46,187 nt of DNA, from positions 1 to 46,187 of the forward strand of contig JADHOV010000021.1 of the NCBI GenBank assembly GCA_016778765.1, given 5' to 3'. Source of the DNA: Paracoccaceae bacterium. GTDB taxonomy: Bacteria; Pseudomonadota; Alphaproteobacteria; Rhodobacterales; Rhodobacteraceae. Below the pieces are notes generated by a model, which was given only the letters and a program-made list of their open reading frames with translations, searched no databases and had not been told where the DNA came from. This document shows positions 1 through 8,072 of this stretch, piece after piece. Numbering within the stretch: the stretch's first letter is position 1; each line of letters opens with the position of its first letter. The translations under genes and the position numbers were made by a program.

Positions 1-735
1 GGCTTAACCTTCACTGGCGACGAAGAAAGTCTACGCCGCAAAGGTGTGGTTGCTGGCGTTGCCGCTGGCGTAAACGGACGCAGAGTCTACGGCGATGGCG
101 ACTATTTAGATTATGCCCTGTCAGCCAGCTACGCATATTCGCCACAACACGGCATGGGCATAGCACGAGGCAGTGCCAGTGTGTGTAGCCACAACCACAT
201 CGCCAACCAATGGTATGTGGACGCTTGCGGTGACGCTACACGGCTGGTGCGTGATTTGGCAGCTGAAACCAACAGTGGCTTATCACTGAGCACAGCTAAG
301 CTATTCACCACAGGCAATGGTGCTTATCACAGTGCTAGCGTTGGTGTTCGCAGATACTATGCTGAAGCATATCAACAGAACCAAATACAGTTGGGCTGGA
401 ACACAGTACTCAATAGGGGTGCTTACACAGGCTTTACTTTTAGCTTTGGCGAAGCAGTGCCAAACCAACTGGCTCAGCGTCGCAGTGTAAGTGCTACTGT
501 GGGCACTACAGTATTTGACAGAGCACTCACAGCAACAGCGTCATACAGCTACGCAGATGGCGGCAGACTGTTGGGCTTTGAACGCAACGACGGCACACGC
601 AGTCTCACCCTCAACTATGCCCTTAACGCTAATCTTTCAGTGACTGTGGGCTACAGAACAGTGGACAGCAGCATTGACTATTTCAGCGAACAAGAACCCA
701 TTGTCAGCATTCAGTTCGCTCCTATTCGCTTCTAA
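1..735 (+). CDS. Outer-membrane beta-barrel-like protein, 5' truncated by the window
   Basis: The frame is open from base 1, so the start lies to the left and about 244 residues are visible. The protein is built of alternating polar and hydrophobic strands rich in Tyr, Gly, Ser, Thr and Asn, with repeated short amphipathic runs such as ATASYSYADGG and LSVTVGYRTVD. It ends in an aromatic residue (…FAPIRF), the usual C-terminal signature recognised by the BAM machinery. Two cysteines about 15 residues apart near residues 62 to 76 could form a loop disulfide. No enzymatic motif is seen. I infer an outer-membrane barrel carried as cargo by the element, perhaps altering the cell surface, but no family is recognised. 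Confidence 0.55.
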   Translation, partial: GLTFTGDEESLRRKGVVAGVAAGVNGRRVYGDGDYLDYALSASYAYSPQHGMGIARGSASVCSHNHIANQWYVDACGDATRLVRDLAAETNSGLSLSTAKLFTTGNGAYHSASVGVRRYYAEAYQQNQIQLGWNTVLNRGAYTGFTFSFGEAVPNQLAQRRSVSATVGTTVFDRALTATASYSYADGGRLLGFERNDGTRSLTLNYALNANLSVTVGYRTVDSSIDYFSEQEPIVSIQFAPIRF

Positions 736-817
736 ACCCAGCCTCACTATGCCGTTCAGTCCCACTGTCAACACAACCTTCAAACAGCAATAAACCGTGC
801 GTTTCGTGCTGAAATCG

Positions 818-1135
818 TCACTTGGCTTGCGTGTTCTGTTGGTTAGCTAACGGCGGCACGGGCTTTATGGGCTGCGTGGACTTGGGTTCAGTGGCTGTGC
901 TTGGTACTGCTTGAGGCTTGGGCACATCCACATAACGACGCACTGCCTTAGGCTTGGGCACTGTGACTGTGCGTGTCTTCACTTTGGGTTCAGCAAGCTG
1001 ACGAGCACGAGCCACAACGCTTTGGCTTGTACTGAGCATGAGCTCCAGTGCTTGTAAACGCAGTTGCCAGTCAGCTTCATCTGTGTGCTGTCGTATCGCG
1101 TTCAATGCTTGCTGTATGTCGTCTATGGCTGTCAT
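818..1135 (-). CDS. Unknown 105-residue protein with a Pro/Lys-rich tail
   Basis: Family not recognised. The first 50 residues are predicted helical and acidic/Gln-rich (starting MTAIDDIQQALNAIRQ). The second half is low-complexity, with two related segments (VTVPKPKAV and VDVPKPQAV), then a Thr/Pro/Gln-rich disordered end. There is no membrane segment or signal peptide. The ATG at 1135 is the only reasonable start. It shares strand and composition with the downstream-facing DUF6626-type gene, and the 105-bp gap upstream contains a clean dyad that could be an operator. A DNA- or protein-binding accessory factor of the element is possible but unsupported. Confidence 0.5.
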   Translation of the reverse strand: MTAIDDIQQALNAIRQHTDEADWQLRLQALELMLSTSQSVVARARQLAEPKVKTRTVTVPKPKAVRRYVDVPKPQAVPSTATEPKSTQPIKPVPPLANQQNTQAK

Positions 1136-1155
1136 AGTGTATTTAGCAGAGTTAG

Positions 1156-1172
1156 GGTGATGCTAAATCACC
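1156..1172. promoter_or_regulatory. Dyad symmetry GGTGAT-n5-ATCACC
   Basis: Perfect 6-bp inverted repeat with a 5-nt centre, about 20 bp upstream of the minus-strand gene starting at 1135. A second dyad (TTTAGCA at 1142-1148 with TGCTAAA at 1161-1167) overlaps it. The placement suits a repressor operator in the promoter of that gene. No binding protein can be assigned. Confidence 0.3.
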
Positions 1173-1240
1173 ACCGAAGAAGCATAAGTACTCCACCACA
1201 AGATTTTGCGTAGCGAGATTTTTTCCACGCAGAACCCTTT

Positions 1241-1549
1241 TCACAACGCAACTATCCAAGTCTGCTCAGCTGTTGTGTTGATGTGCTTGTGACATTCCTC
1301 AGCCAAAAGGAGAAAGCGTTTACCCAAAGCCTTGTGTTCGTCTGTGGCACACATGCGAGCACCATAGTGCTGTAGCTTGCTGGCACATACGGCAATGCTG
1401 CTGACACTGGGCTCAAGTCCGTTGAAGCGTAAACTGCGTAGATAACACTCGCTGCGTCCCAGCCAGTCTCTGCTAAACTCGCTTTCACTACGCACAGCAC
1501 CGATGCCGCGTAAAACCTCAAAAACCTCTCCCAATACCGTTTCCGTCAC
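1241..1549 (-). CDS. DUF6626-type small protein
   Basis: The product is about 102 residues. The segment around SEFSRDWLGRSECYL followed by G-EPSV and an AxKL helix matches, from memory, the DUF6626 family of small proteins seen in Roseobacter-group genomes and mobile elements, which have a helix-turn-helix-like pattern. A longer open frame extends to 1627, but it would run through the inverted repeat at 1565-1611 and begins with Cys-rich, non-family sequence. The GTG at 1549 has an AAGGA 8 bases upstream and gives the usual family length. It is divergent from rep, with the inverted repeat between them, so a regulatory role at that repeat is plausible but inferred. Confidence 0.6.
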   Translation of the reverse strand: MTETVLGEVFEVLRGIGAVRSESEFSRDWLGRSECYLRSLRFNGLEPSVSSIAVCASKLQHYGARMCATDEHKALGKRFLLLAEECHKHINTTAEQTWIVAL

Positions 1550-1564
1550 TGTTTCGTCCTTCGT

Positions 1565-1611
1565 TGATAAATAACACTGTGAGCACCAAGTTCGCTCACA
1601 GTTATTTATCA
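1565..1611. repeat. Long inverted repeat between DUF6626-type gene and rep
   Basis: Left arm 1565-1584 and right arm 1594-1611 are complementary over 18 bp, with only a 2-nt bulge (AC) in the left arm and a 9-nt loop (ACCAAGTTC). It fills nearly the whole 65-bp gap between two divergent genes and ends 4 bases before the rep ATG at 1615. HUH initiators nick hairpin origins, so this is a candidate double-strand origin. It could equally be an operator shared by both genes. Confidence 0.6.
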
Positions 1612-1614
1612 GCA

Positions 1615-2255
1615 ATGAACCACACATACTTCGAACACGACATAAGGCAACGCATTAAAGAAGAAGGCACACGCTGGGTAGCACAGCAGCAGTTCTGGCT
1701 ATTTGGAACAGCACGCTACTACGACGGAACACAAATCGGCAGAGAACAGGCGGAACGAGACTGTAAGCACTACTTCAATACCATAGACAAACAACTTTTA
1801 CGCAGACGCGAATACAACGAAGGCAAACGACTACAAAGATTAGTATTCATTGAAACAGGAAGAAATCGTGTAAACACGCACATCCACTTCTTCATTAAAG
1901 GTACACACCTAAAGCAATACAGGCACATCAAGCATACAGCTGAGGCAAACTGGCGAAGGCACATAAGCAAGGCAAGTGACTGCGTGGTGTTGGATAACAT
2001 CGACAGCATACACGAACGCAAAGGCTACTGTTGGAAAGAGTTTGACAGCATACGCAGTGAAACGCTTTTCCTACCTTGCTGCCACCTTGCTGCCCCAAAA
2101 TACACATAGAGCGGCTTAAAACAGTTGATGGCTATACCAAGCTTGCTGGCGTCACGCCCCTTAGCGTTGCTGCTTACCGTAGTGACGCTGTTCGTATTAC
2201 AAATACACATTCAAATACAACCAACGAAACACACATACTGAAACACACAACATAG
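1615..2255 (+). pseudogene. rep: HUH-type replication initiator, frameshifted near its C-terminus
   Basis: As it stands the frame from ATG 1615 stops at 2109 (164 residues). It shows a motif-1-like strand (FWLFGTARYY, residues 27-36), the HUH metal motif (HIHFF, His89 and His91) after FIETGRN, and a YxxK catalytic motif (YCWKE, Tyr138, Lys141). These are the hallmarks of rolling-circle Rep nucleases with one catalytic tyrosine. An exact 11-bp tandem duplication at 2073-2094 breaks the frame. Removing one copy restores a frame to a TAG at 2253-2255, adding plausible coding sequence (…ERLKTVDGYTKLAGVTPL…) for a total of about 209 residues. The catalytic part is intact, so the shorter product could still be active. 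A larger frame beginning with TTG at 1564 is rejected because it translates the inverted repeat. Confidence 0.65.
2073..2094 (+). repeat. 11-bp tandem duplication inside rep
   Basis: ACCTTGCTGCC occurs twice back to back (2073-2083 and 2084-2094). Eleven is not a multiple of three, so the second copy shifts rep out of frame. The event looks like replication slippage and could be reversible. Confidence 0.85.
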
Positions 2256-2397
2256 AATATCATAGAATAAGTATTGTATGAGATTTAGCTGTAAGTCTTT
2301 GAGATTGAACATCTCAATCCAAATAGCCAAAGTGGTTGTCCAACCAAAATATCAGACTTTACACTAAACACATGCAAAGTTGTTATTTGAGGCGACG
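2110..2397. other. Region between truncated rep and small recombinase, with two dyads
   Basis: The first half (to 2255) is the orphaned 3' part of rep. GCGTCAC (2149-2155) pairs with GTGACGC (2182-2188), though this lies in former coding sequence. After 2255 the DNA is AT-rich. It contains TTGAGAT-n5-ATCTCAA (2299-2317), a clean dyad about 80 bp before the recombinase ATG at 2398, which may be an operator or recombinase arm site. No gene is seen in 2256-2397. Confidence 0.35.
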
Positions 2398-2964
2398 ATG
2401 GCACAAGCAGCAACACTGAATGAAGCTCAAATCAAACGAGCACTGCGTTTCTGCCAAAGCCGCAAACATGTGACGCGAGACAGCACCATACTGCTGTTCA
2501 GCATATATACTGGGTTGAGAGCAAAGGAGTTGGCAGCACTACGCATAGGCGATGTGTACGACGCAGACGGCGAGCCACGCACACAGTTCACACTTAGGGC
2601 GGAACAGACAAAAGGGGCTCGCACACGCACTGTGTTCGTCAACAAGCAGCTCAGAGCACAGTTGATGCTGTACGCACAGTGGCGACGCTGCTCCAACGCT
2701 GCTGAGCCCTTGTTTCGCAGTCAAAAGGGCGGACACTTTTCGGCAAACACCATGTGTCAGCTGTTCCTCAACATCTACAAGCAGTGTGGGCTCAGTGACG
2801 CAAGCAGCCACAGCGGCAGACGCACATTCATTACAAGGCTTGCGAACAAGGGCGTGGGCGTGCGTGTGTTGGCAGCACTGGCTGGGCACAGCAGCATAAG
2901 CACTACGCAACGCTATATTGATGTCAACGACGCACAGTTGGCGAACGCAGTAGAGCTTCTATGA
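2398..2964 (+). CDS. Small tyrosine recombinase, catalytic domain only
   Basis: The product is 188 residues. The catalytic set of the lambda-integrase/Xer superfamily is visible: box I arginine in TGLRAKELAALR, a lysine in the beta-hairpin region (EQTKGARTR), box II HSGRRTF (His and Arg), then LAGHSS followed by the nucleophile tyrosine in TTQRYI. The usual N-terminal core-binding domain is missing, so it starts almost directly with the catalytic domain. ATG 2398 is chosen over a TTG at 2380 because a GAGG lies just upstream. It probably rearranges or resolves the element's DNA, or acts with the larger integrase. It is convergent with that integrase across a palindrome. It looks intact, unlike rep and the large integrase. 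Confidence 0.75.
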   Translation: MAQAATLNEAQIKRALRFCQSRKHVTRDSTILLFSIYTGLRAKELAALRIGDVYDADGEPRTQFTLRAEQTKGARTRTVFVNKQLRAQLMLYAQWRRCSNAAEPLFRSQKGGHFSANTMCQLFLNIYKQCGLSDASSHSGRRTFITRLANKGVGVRVLAALAGHSSISTTQRYIDVNDAQLANAVELL

Positions 2965-2970
2965 CAAAAG

Positions 2971-2987
2971 AGTAGGTTAAACCTACT
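2971..2987. repeat. Perfect palindrome between convergent recombinase genes
   Basis: AGTAGGTT and AACCTACT flank a single A, between the stop of the small recombinase and the stop of the large integrase. It may be a bidirectional terminator (no long T-tract on either side) or a recombinase binding site. Confidence 0.4.
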
Positions 2988-2990
2988 GTT

Positions 2991-4261
2991 TCACCCACCC
3001 AACCTTGTCGCCAACACAGCACTGGTGGCGTGTTTACCATAATAGCTTTCAATGATTTGAACGCTGGTGCCCATGTTGCGTGCCACATCAAACACATTCA
3101 CCTTGCCCTTACGCAGCATTTGAACAGCATAAAAGTGCCTTAGGCTGTACAGCGTGAACTTTTCACCTTCCGCGTTTTTGGTAATGTCAGCTCGTTTAAG
3201 CACCAGATTAAACTGGTCTATGAGCGTGATAATCTTGTTGCCATCGCTCATTCTAAACAGCCAATCGTCGTGCTGTGCTCGTTTGCGATTGTGCTGCTTC
3301 TTGTTCTCGTCCGCAGCTCTGTCCCACTCAGCATGCCAACGACTGTTGCGTTCCAAGCACCTATCCACATAGCGTCGTGCCCCTACACGCAGCACCACAA
3401 AGCGTTTGCCAGTCTTGCCCATAACATTAAAGCCGTAGAGCTTGCGTCCAGTGTCGTCCTCAATCTCCACCAAGTCACTCTCACGCAAGTTGTTCGCTTC
3501 ACCCACACGCATTCCACTGTTTGCCAGTATCAACACATAGTCACGCAGCATTTCGTGCGTATACTTGTGCTGTGGTGGTTTGTGCTTGGCGTCCCAAATG
3601 TCCCTACGCAGTTGCTTGTACAGCTTGTTATACTCAGCAATGCTAAAGCTTGGGCGTGTTGTGGCTCGCTGTGCTTTGTGGCGAAAGCTGGGTATGGGCA
3701 AGTTGCCCACTTTAACACTGTAAGTGCGTGTGTGGTTTCCCACTCCAGCGTCTTGTCGCTTGGATTAAGACTGTGATTACGCGGACGCAGATTTGCTGGC
3801 ATACGGTGATAATAATCGCGTCGCCAATCCACATAGTCACGCAACAGTGCGTTATCCACCTTCTCAATCAGCCGTTTGCCGCAGTACTCGTGCCAAAACT
3901 TGTTCACACGCCGTATCTGTCTCAGCATATAGTCGCTGGTTTGTTGTTGGTTTTGTTTGTTGCTGTGGTTGTATGTGCCGCGTGCGTTTTGGCTGGCTCT
4001 TTGCTGCTCATACTCGTTTAATACATCGCTGAAGCGAGTTTGTTGAACTGGCAAGTTTTGTTCTTTGCGAAACTCAACTTCGTAGTAGGCACGCATAGCC
4101 AACTCGCGTGCCTTACCTAACTCGCGTGTTTTGAGGCTTTTGTAGATATACTTGCGATTGCCTTTGTAAAGTCGCACTTGAAACACGCCATTGCGTGTAG
4201 TTAGCACCACCTTACCGTCAAGCAATCGCTCAGTATATTCGCCCTCAGTTTCGCCTAACAA
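2991..4261 (-). pseudogene. int: Phage-type tyrosine integrase split by a frameshift
   Basis: Two minus-strand frames together make one integrase of about 420 residues. The first (from ATG 4261) has the N-terminal arm-binding region (VFQVRLYKGNRKYIYKSL) and a SAM-like core-binding domain, ending in frame near LEWETTHALTVLKWA. The second picks up at about PIPSFRHKAQRATTRPSFSI and carries the catalytic domain: Arg in ANSGMRVGEANN, Lys in NVMGKTGKR, box II YSLRHFYA (Tyr in place of the first His, as in some phage integrases), and a Tyr pair in IIESYYGKH. The shift lies within about 3700-3740. A few residues normally found there also seem missing, which suggests a small deletion. A GTG at 3743 can open the second frame but would give only a catalytic half. 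The position against secA fits an integrase at its own attachment site. Confidence 0.75.
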
Positions 4262-4354
4262 ATGCCAAACACCTTCGCCAAAACCTCATTTTGACGAACA
4301 TTTACATAACATTTTTTGTTAAGCAACTGTTTTATAAGTTGTTGATTTTACTTG
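4262..4354. other. Junction between element and chromosome, candidate attachment site
   Basis: This AT-rich 93-bp gap lies between the integrase start and the secA stop. CAACT (4324-4328) and AGTTG (4337-4341) are inverted around an 8-nt centre, the layout of a tyrosine-recombinase core site. The secA reading frame ends at 4355 immediately beside it. No second copy of the secA 3' end is present in 1-4354, so the other attachment half must lie left of the window if this is right. Confidence 0.35.
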
Positions 4355-7039
4355 TTAAACTAGGCGTCCGTGGCAGTGCTTGAATTTCTTTCCAGAGCCG
4401 CAGGGGCAGGGATCATTGCGTCCTGGATTTCCCCAAGTTGACGGATCATCTTCAACAAATCCACTTTCTGCCTTTGCTGTTTGTGATGTTTGCATTCGGG
4501 CTTGGGTTTGCTTTTGCTGCGCAACCATCTGCTGCATCATCGCCTGCTGCTCGGCCTCTGTCATCGGCCGCACCAATGATAACTGTTTGCTTACATCGGT
4601 GCGTAAGCTGGTCAACAGGCTTTCAAACAATTGAAAAGCCTCAGATTTATATTCATTTAAGGGGTCGCGCTGGGCATATCCGCGAAAGCCAACCACGCTG
4701 CGCAAATGCTCAAGCGTTATCAGATGCTCGCGCCATTTGCTGTCAATCGTTTGCAAAAGTACCTGCTTTTCGACTTGCCGCATCGTTGTGGGCCCAAAGG
4801 CAATGGCTTTTTCCGCCATCATTTTATCTGAAGCATCCTCAAGGCGCTCACGAATGCTTTCGTCATCCACGCCTTCTTCATCTGCCCAATCTGTGATCGG
4901 CAAATCCATATTCAGCTGCTCTGCAACCGCCGTCTGTAAGGCTTCGCTTTCCCATTGTTCTGCATAGGATTTTGGTGGCATATAGGTGGTCACAAGATCG
5001 TCAATCACATCATGACGCATATCTTGAATCACATCCGACAAGTCTTCTGATTGCAAAATATCCAAGCGTTGTTCAAAAATCGCACGCCGCTGATCATTCA
5101 TCACATCGTCGAATTTAAGCAATTGCTTTCGTATATCAAAATTGCGGCCCTCAACCTTTGACTGAGCGCGTTCCAACGATTTGTTAACCCAAGAATGGGT
5201 AATGGCTTCGCCTTTTTCCATTCCGAATTTCGACAAGACTTTATCCAAGCGCTCAGAGCCAAAGATCCGCATCAAGTCGTCATCAAGGCTGAGAAAAAAC
5301 GAAGATCGACCCGGGTCGCCTTGGCGGCCCGAACGGCCACGCAATTGGTTGTCAATCCGCCGGCTTTCATGACGCTCTGTGGCCAAAACGAATAAACCGC
5401 CCGCCTCCAAAACCCGCTGCTTTTCTGCGCTGGTTTCGTCTTCAATCGTACGGCGCAAATCTTCTGGGTTCGCCTCTGGTGTTTCCGCCAAGGCGTTCAA
5501 TATTTTCATCTCAACATTGCCGCCCAATTGAATGTCCGTTCCCCGACCGGCCATATTGGTGGCAATCGTCACCGCGCCAAATTTCCCGGCATCCCCGACT
5601 ATTTGTGCTTCTTGCTCATGTTGACGCGCATTCAACACATTATGTTGGATTTTGGCTTTTTTCAGCATTTGAGACAGGGCTTCAGATTTTTCAATCGAAG
5701 TGGTGCCAACCAAAATTGGCTGACCTTTCGCATGCGCTGTTTGGATTTCTTCGACGATCGCGGTATATTTTTCATCTGCGGTGCGGTACACACGGTCATC
5801 TTCATCAATGCGCGAAATCGGGCGGTTCGTTGGCACTTCTACGACGCCCAACTTATAGATTTCCATGAATTCTTCGGCTTCCGTATTGGCGGTACCGGTC
5901 ATGCCTGCCAATTTATCGTAAAGCCGGAAATAATTTTGAAAAGTCACGCTGGCCAAGGTAAAGTTTTCCGACTGGATCGTACAATTCTCTTTGGCTTCAA
6001 TGGCTTGGTGTAGGCCGTCCGACAGGCGCCGCCCCGCCATCATGCGCCCAGTGAACTCATCGATTAACACAACTTCATTGTTGCGCACGATATAATCCTT
6101 ATCGCGGGTGAAAAGCTTATGTGCGCGCAGGCCTTGATTGACGTGATGTACGAGTGATGTGCTTTCCGGATCATATAGGCTTTGGGTTTCGGGCAGGATC
6201 TCTTTTTGTCGCAATAGGTTTTCTAAGAAATCATTGCCTTCATCGGTGAAGTTCGCGTTTCTGGATTTTTCATCCAGCGTGTAATGCTCTTGGGTCAGCT
6301 CTGGGATCACAGCGTCGATGGCTTGATATAAGTCCGAGCGGTCCTGCGCTTGCCCCGAAATGATCAAGGGTGTGCGGGCTTCATCGATCAGGATACTATC
6401 AACCTCATCCACAATCGCAAAATGATGTTGTTTTTGATACATCTGCGAGAGTTCGGTTTTCATATTATCGCGTAGATAATCGAACCCGAGCTCATTGTTG
6501 GTGGCATAAGTTATATCGCAGGCATAGGCTTTTTGTTTTTCACCCTCGTCTTGATTGGGGTAGACCACGCCCGTGGTAAGGCCCAGCGCCCCATAAACGT
6601 TTGACATCCATTCGCTGTCACGTTTGGCCAGATAGTCATTCACGGTAACAACATGAACGCCCTTGCCCGTCAGCGCGTTCAAATAGGCGGGAAATGTGGC
6701 CACCAAGGTTTTTCCTTCACCGGTCTTCATTTCTGAAATATTGCCTTGATGCAGAAAAATTCCCCCCATCAATTGCACGTCAAACGCGCGCAAACCCAAA
6801 GTGCGCTTTGCGGCTTCGCGGCAATTGGCAAAGGCTTCGGGCAACAACTCATCCAACGTGGTGCCGCTGTTTAACCGGGTTTTGAACTCTTCGGTTTTGG
6901 CAATGATAGCCTCATCAGAGAGGGCCTGATAATCAGCCTCTAAGGCATCGATTTTTGCAACCAGCGGCATGGTTGATTTTATCACGCGGTCATTCGGGGA
7001 ACCGAATACTTTTTTTGCCAGTTTTCCGAACCCTAACAT
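4355..7039 (-). CDS. secA: Preprotein translocase ATPase SecA
   Basis: The ATPase motor that drives unfolded preproteins through SecYEG at the inner membrane; 894 residues, normal length. It shows Walker A ([11 protein letters not shown]), Walker [12 protein letters not shown], helicase motif VI-like [20 protein letters not shown], and the C-terminal zinc-binding SEC-C motif ([14 protein letters not shown]) that contacts SecB. ATG 7039 ([10 protein letters not shown]) is preferred over ATG 7054 because GGAGAG lies just before it and the family begins there. The last residue before the stop is Val where I recall Ala in relatives. That is compatible with an insertion touching the very end of the gene, but is weak evidence. 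Divergent from the peptidyl-prolyl isomerase gene. Confidence 0.97.
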   Translation of the reverse strand: MLGFGKLAKKVFGSPNDRVIKSTMPLVAKIDALEADYQALSDEAIIAKTEEFKTRLNSGTTLDELLPEAFANCREAAKRTLGLRAFDVQLMGGIFLHQGNISEMKTGEGKTLVATFPAYLNALTGKGVHVVTVNDYLAKRDSEWMSNVYGALGLTTGVVYPNQDEGEKQKAYACDITYATNNELGFDYLRDNMKTELSQMYQKQHHFAIVDEVDSILIDEARTPLIISGQAQDRSDLYQAIDAVIPELTQEHYTLDEKSRNANFTDEGNDFLENLLRQKEILPETQSLYDPESTSLVHHVNQGLRAHKLFTRDKDYIVRNNEVVLIDEFTGRMMAGRRLSDGLHQAIEAKENCTIQSENFTLASVTFQNYFRLYDKLAGMTGTANTEAEEFMEIYKLGVVEVPTNRPISRIDEDDRVYRTADEKYTAIVEEIQTAHAKGQPILVGTTSIEKSEALSQMLKKAKIQHNVLNARQHEQEAQIVGDAGKFGAVTIATNMAGRGTDIQLGGNVEMKILNALAETPEANPEDLRRTIEDETSAEKQRVLEAGGLFVLATERHESRRIDNQLRGRSGRQGDPGRSSFFLSLDDDLMRIFGSERLDKVLSKFGMEKGEAITHSWVNKSLERAQSKVEGRNFDIRKQLLKFDDVMNDQRRAIFEQRLDILQSEDLSDVIQDMRHDVIDDLVTTYMPPKSYAEQWESEALQTAVAEQLNMDLPITDWADEEGVDDESIRERLEDASDKMMAEKAIAFGPTTMRQVEKQVLLQTIDSKWREHLITLEHLRSVVGFRGYAQRDPLNEYKSEAFQLFESLLTSLRTDVSKQLSLVRPMTEAEQQAMMQQMVAQQKQTQARMQTSQTAKAESGFVEDDPSTWGNPGRNDPCPCGSGKKFKHCHGRLV

Positions 7040-7211
7040 GGTCTCTCCAATCAATAATCATGCAACTATCTGCATGTCGGCCTTGCTCTGATGGGCAAGT
7101 CTGAATAGGTGTAAAGCGGGCAGCCTTAACACCATAAGCGATGTAAGGGCCCCGATAGTGAGTGTCAACGCCAGCCAGAGGCGGCAGGTTATAAATAAAG
7201 GGAAAAAGGCG

Positions 7212-8060
7212 ATGGGTTTTCATAAATTGGTTCTGCTCGCAGCGACGTGCTGCGCATTTGGCAGCGGCGCTTGGGCGCAAGAGGCGGTTTCGGCTGAAAC
7301 GGTTGTGGCCCGCGTGAATGGCGAAGCAATCACGCTTGGGCATATGCTCTTGGTGCGGGAAAGCTTGCCGAATGAATATAAATCTTTGCCCGATCGCCAA
7401 TTGTTTGATGGGATTTTAGAGCAATTGGTGCAGCAGACTATTCTGTCGCAAAAAAGTCCCTCTCCTGATTCTTTGCAAATCAGGTTAACGCTTGAAAATG
7501 ATCGCCGTTTGATGCGGGCTGCGCAGATGATTGAACAATGGTCAGAACAGCCAATCAGTGAAGGCGCCATACAAGACGCTTATGAAGCAGCTTATTCGGG
7601 CGTCGATCAAGGCTTGGAATATAAAGCGGCGCATATTTTGGTGGAAACGGAAGCGGCAGCGCTTGAGTTGATCGACAAGGTGAACGCTGGAGAAGAGTTT
7701 GCGGCTTTGGCGCGTGACTTTTCGACTGGGCCATCTGGCCCGGGAGGCGGCGACCTTGGCTGGTTTGGCAAGGGCATGATGGTGCCGCCGTTTGAGCAGG
7801 CGGTCATAGAACTGGAAGTGGGCGAAGTGTCAAAGCCTGTGAAAACAGATTTTGGATGGCATGTTATTCTTTTGAATGAAACGCGCGCCGTGGAAAGCCC
7901 CGTCTTAGAGGATGTGCGCGAAATGATCGTTGAGGATCTACGCCGCGCTGCGGTTGATGCTGAGATGGCTGTTTTGAGAAGCCAAGCTGATATAGAACTG
8001 ATCGAAGATCCGCAAATCGATCCCGGCGCGGTGAAAAATTTTGAGTTGTTATCGCAGTAA
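7212..8060 (+). CDS. Periplasmic parvulin-type peptidyl-prolyl isomerase
   Basis: Catalyses cis-trans isomerisation of prolyl bonds in secreted proteins; 282 residues. There is a Sec signal peptide at the start (MGFHKLVLLAATCCAF…GAWAQ), a helical SurA/PrsA-like N-terminal part, then a parvulin domain with AAHILVETEAAA, DFSTGPSGPGGGDLGWFGKG, MVPPFEQAV and KTDFGWHVILL. The longer frame from 7158 has no signal sequence at its start, so ATG 7212, preceded by AAAGGGAAAAAGG, is chosen. Followed 12 bp later by argJ, so co-transcription is likely. It sits back to back with secA, which suits a role in folding exported proteins. Confidence 0.92.
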   Translation: MGFHKLVLLAATCCAFGSGAWAQEAVSAETVVARVNGEAITLGHMLLVRESLPNEYKSLPDRQLFDGILEQLVQQTILSQKSPSPDSLQIRLTLENDRRLMRAAQMIEQWSEQPISEGAIQDAYEAAYSGVDQGLEYKAAHILVETEAAALELIDKVNAGEEFAALARDFSTGPSGPGGGDLGWFGKGMMVPPFEQAVIELEVGEVSKPVKTDFGWHVILLNETRAVESPVLEDVREMIVEDLRRAAVDAEMAVLRSQADIELIEDPQIDPGAVKNFELLSQ

Positions 8061-8072
8061 AGGAGCCTGAAT

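Larger units (their letters stand above)
1..4354. mobile_element. Decaying integrated element, left end outside the window
   Basis: This stretch carries an HUH replication initiator, a DUF6626-type gene, a small tyrosine recombinase, a phage-type integrase next to secA, and an outer-membrane-protein gene as possible cargo. Its composition is unlike the rest of the window. GATC, GGCC, GCGC and CCGG are all absent by eye up to the secA boundary (first GATC at 4411), while all are frequent afterwards. Codons favour GCA, ACA, CGC and CAC. The right boundary is placed between the integrase start (4261) and the secA stop (4355). Two of its genes are frameshifted, so it is probably no longer mobile. 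An integrated plasmid-like or satellite element, or a prophage relic, would fit. A chimeric assembly join cannot be excluded from sequence alone. Confidence 0.75.

Noticed and set aside
1564..2109. Rep starting at TTG 1564
   Set aside because: This would translate the inverted repeat itself. ATG 1615 directly after it is more credible.
1..4354. Chimeric assembly rather than real integration
   Set aside because: Not fully excluded, but an integrase placed exactly at the composition boundary argues for genuine integration. Read mapping over 4262-4354 would settle it.
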